64,000 nt of DNA, taken from the NCBI GenBank assembly GCA_963277665.1, contig OY728130.1, positions 427,539,101 through 427,603,100 of the forward strand, given 5' to 3'. The notes beneath the pieces were generated by a model. The model saw only the letters and a program-made list of their open reading frames with translations. It was not told the origin of the DNA and ran no database searches. The translations under genes and the position numbers were made by a program. Source of the DNA: Viscum album (Eukaryota; Streptophyta; Magnoliopsida; Santalales; Viscaceae). Of the stretch, positions 62,062-64,000 are shown one piece after another (the first letter of the stretch is position 1; each line of letters opens with the position of its first letter).

Positions 62062-64000
62062 TTTTACCATATTGAAAGGTAGAAATTAATTTTTAATAAT
62101 GAAAATCTAAATTTCATTCAAGTAAAATTTAATGGTAACTATCAATTTAAATATTCAATTCATACAGTCCATATTGATCCATCATTGGAAATGAAATGGA
62201 ATGTTGCACAAAGAACAAACAATAAAAAGGATGATACATAAATTATCTTACCACTTATATAATATTTGAACTTAATTTTAAAGGGGAGGGATCTTGTATA
62301 ATTTATCCATGGATCATTCCTCACCAGCAACAAAAAATCACCAGTTGGGAAAATATACATCTAGTGGTCCATTTATAAAAATCTCTATCCACTATAAAAC
62401 TTGTGATAACATCTAAAACATCCATCTATAGGTAGTAAACATTCAGGAACCACTTATGGTATCATACACATATTTATATTTCTATATGCTTTATAGGATT
62501 TCAATTTCATTTTTAGGATTATTTTATCATTCAATTCACTCCAGCTTATCTTTTTAACATTAAATGACATGATCATTATACTTAATTTAGTAATTTACTT
62601 TTATCGGTTCATGATTGCATAAGGTAATCCCATATAAGGAAGGAGTATAATGAAATAAGCTTCAGGTAAAAGGGAGTTCACTTTTATGTTTATTAATAAA
62701 CACTATACAAATCTTTCTAAAATCATGTGTTAAAAGTTAAAGACGAAATTGTGACACACTCTTATTGTGGGAATGGACAAAAAAATTAATTTTCTTAATA
62801 AAACACATAGGATGATCAATTTTTTCTCACTTGTGGATATTTTGAAATTGTTCAATCACTTATTCTAACACAACAAAACTATTTGTTTTTATTGTTTTAA
62901 GATTTAAATTAAAACAAAGAATTTTTTTTGGGTTTTTATAACATTTTTAAATTACATGAAATAAAGAAATATATACTACTTGAAATTAGACAGGATGAAA
63001 TGAAGAAAGAAATTACATGGTCTTGATTTTAGTTTTGGGTTGAAACATTATTCTCCATTAATTGTTTAATTTTGGTTTGATAATCCAAACATGAAATTTC
63101 ATGATTGAATTACAATTATTTCTTTAAAAATTATGTAACCTTTTAGACCTTTTACAGACTCATTTCCACCTCCTCCTATAATCATGGGTGTTGACACACC
63201 TTGGCATAATGTGTTCTATCTTCCATGATCCAGTTCTATCTATGGTTTTTAATCCATTGATCAGCTCAACTCTGTTATATTAAGTGTTCACCAATGGACA
63301 GATGAAAACTATAATAAAAATATAGAAATTGATTTAGTTTCTTGTCATTTGTGGGAAGTCACAAAATAAAGAATAATCACATTGTGATTCATGTGAATGA
63401 GCTATCATGACACGTCAAATTTATTATGATTTTTATGTTGATGTATAGTATAGGGAAGACCCTAAGCAGTCTCTCAAGGAGAATTTGTATATTTAGAGTG
63501 TGTGTTTTTAATAAAGATTGAGAAAAGAGGGGGTGGTTTTGAAAAATAGTTTAAAAAATAAAATAACATAAATAAAGAGCTTGATAGTTTATACGAAAAT
63601 GTGGTGTTTTTCATTATGGGAGAAAAGGGGTCATTGTGAGTTCACTACACACATTCAAGTTCATCATTCATGGAGATTAATTTTTTATTGGAGTAATTCT
63701 TTGGTTGAAAATAAATGGAATACCGATTAATTACTAAGCCTTTATTTCATTTATTAAGGAACCAAACTTTGACAGATCAATCATATTGTAAAGGTCCCAA
63801 AATCACTCTTGGAATAAGAACTTTCAAATTAGATTGAAATCTCAAGAAGGTTGATTTTAAACAGATTCTTGTGATGTCCAATCGGAAAAACACAAGTCAC
63901 ACACTCAAAACCTCACACCGATCGGTTAGAAATTAATAGTATCTAAATCACATGCATCCAAAAAAATTAAAATATTGAATTATATAAAAACAATGTAAAT
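62062..64000. other. Unassigned AT-rich sequence
   Basis: I see no gene, RNA gene or repeat structure. Confidence 0.3.

Overview
This is plant nuclear DNA made almost entirely of transposable elements, most of them old and nested. The evidence is plant-specific families: En/Spm (CACTA) TNP2-type transposases with DUF4218 and DUF4216 parts, a plant LINE with zf-RVT and RNase H domains, a Ty1/copia gag, and Ty3/gypsy-type elements with very long LTRs. The strongly AT-rich background and the lack of any recognisable host gene in 64 kb suggest an intergenic region of a large, repeat-rich seed-plant genome. I cannot name the species. The only long intact gene is a retrotransposon gag.

Layout. 1-8961: a young LTR retrotransposon, cut by the left window edge. 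Its 3' LTR is about 4.2 kb and its 2.7 kb interior carries an intact gag and no pol, so it is a non-autonomous 'TR-GAG'-like element. 8962-10129: unassigned sequence with a 31-bp minisatellite. 10130-14518: a decayed CACTA transposase on the minus strand, split by a 5'-truncated LINE (11655-13475) with a 19-bp target-site duplication. 14519-20135: probable remaining 5' part of that CACTA, with a GGA-rich tract and subterminal-type repeats. 20150-24766: a minus-strand solo LTR of the same family as the first element. About 25850-28150: a more decayed relative on the plus strand. 28980-30330: a minus-strand copia gag pseudogene. 33783-39365: a second CACTA transposase pseudogene, plus strand. 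39720-41341 and 52843-55720: tandem repeats, mainly 170-180 bp units, separated by an older second copy of the gag-only family (41342-52842). That copy contains a SINE-like insertion in its 5' LTR. 55980-56346: probable CACTA end. 56347-64000: mostly unassigned AT-rich sequence with a decayed Athila/Tat-type primer binding site near 60841.

The most interesting signal is in the gag-only family. LTR copies in three independent insertions share a TATA box, a splice donor about 150 bases downstream, a splice acceptor near the LTR end and, inside that putative leader intron, a series of hairpins spaced about 180-210 bp. At the same position in different elements the hairpins have different stem sequences but keep base pairing, and the loops keep related sequence, often with a self-complementary cgtacgtacg. 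This looks like a selected RNA structure, found only in unspliced RNA. It could serve packaging or dimerisation of genomic RNA supplied with proteins in trans; that role is inference. Two members also keep an antisense tRNA-like unit with A and B boxes at exact tRNA spacing between gag and the polypurine tract.
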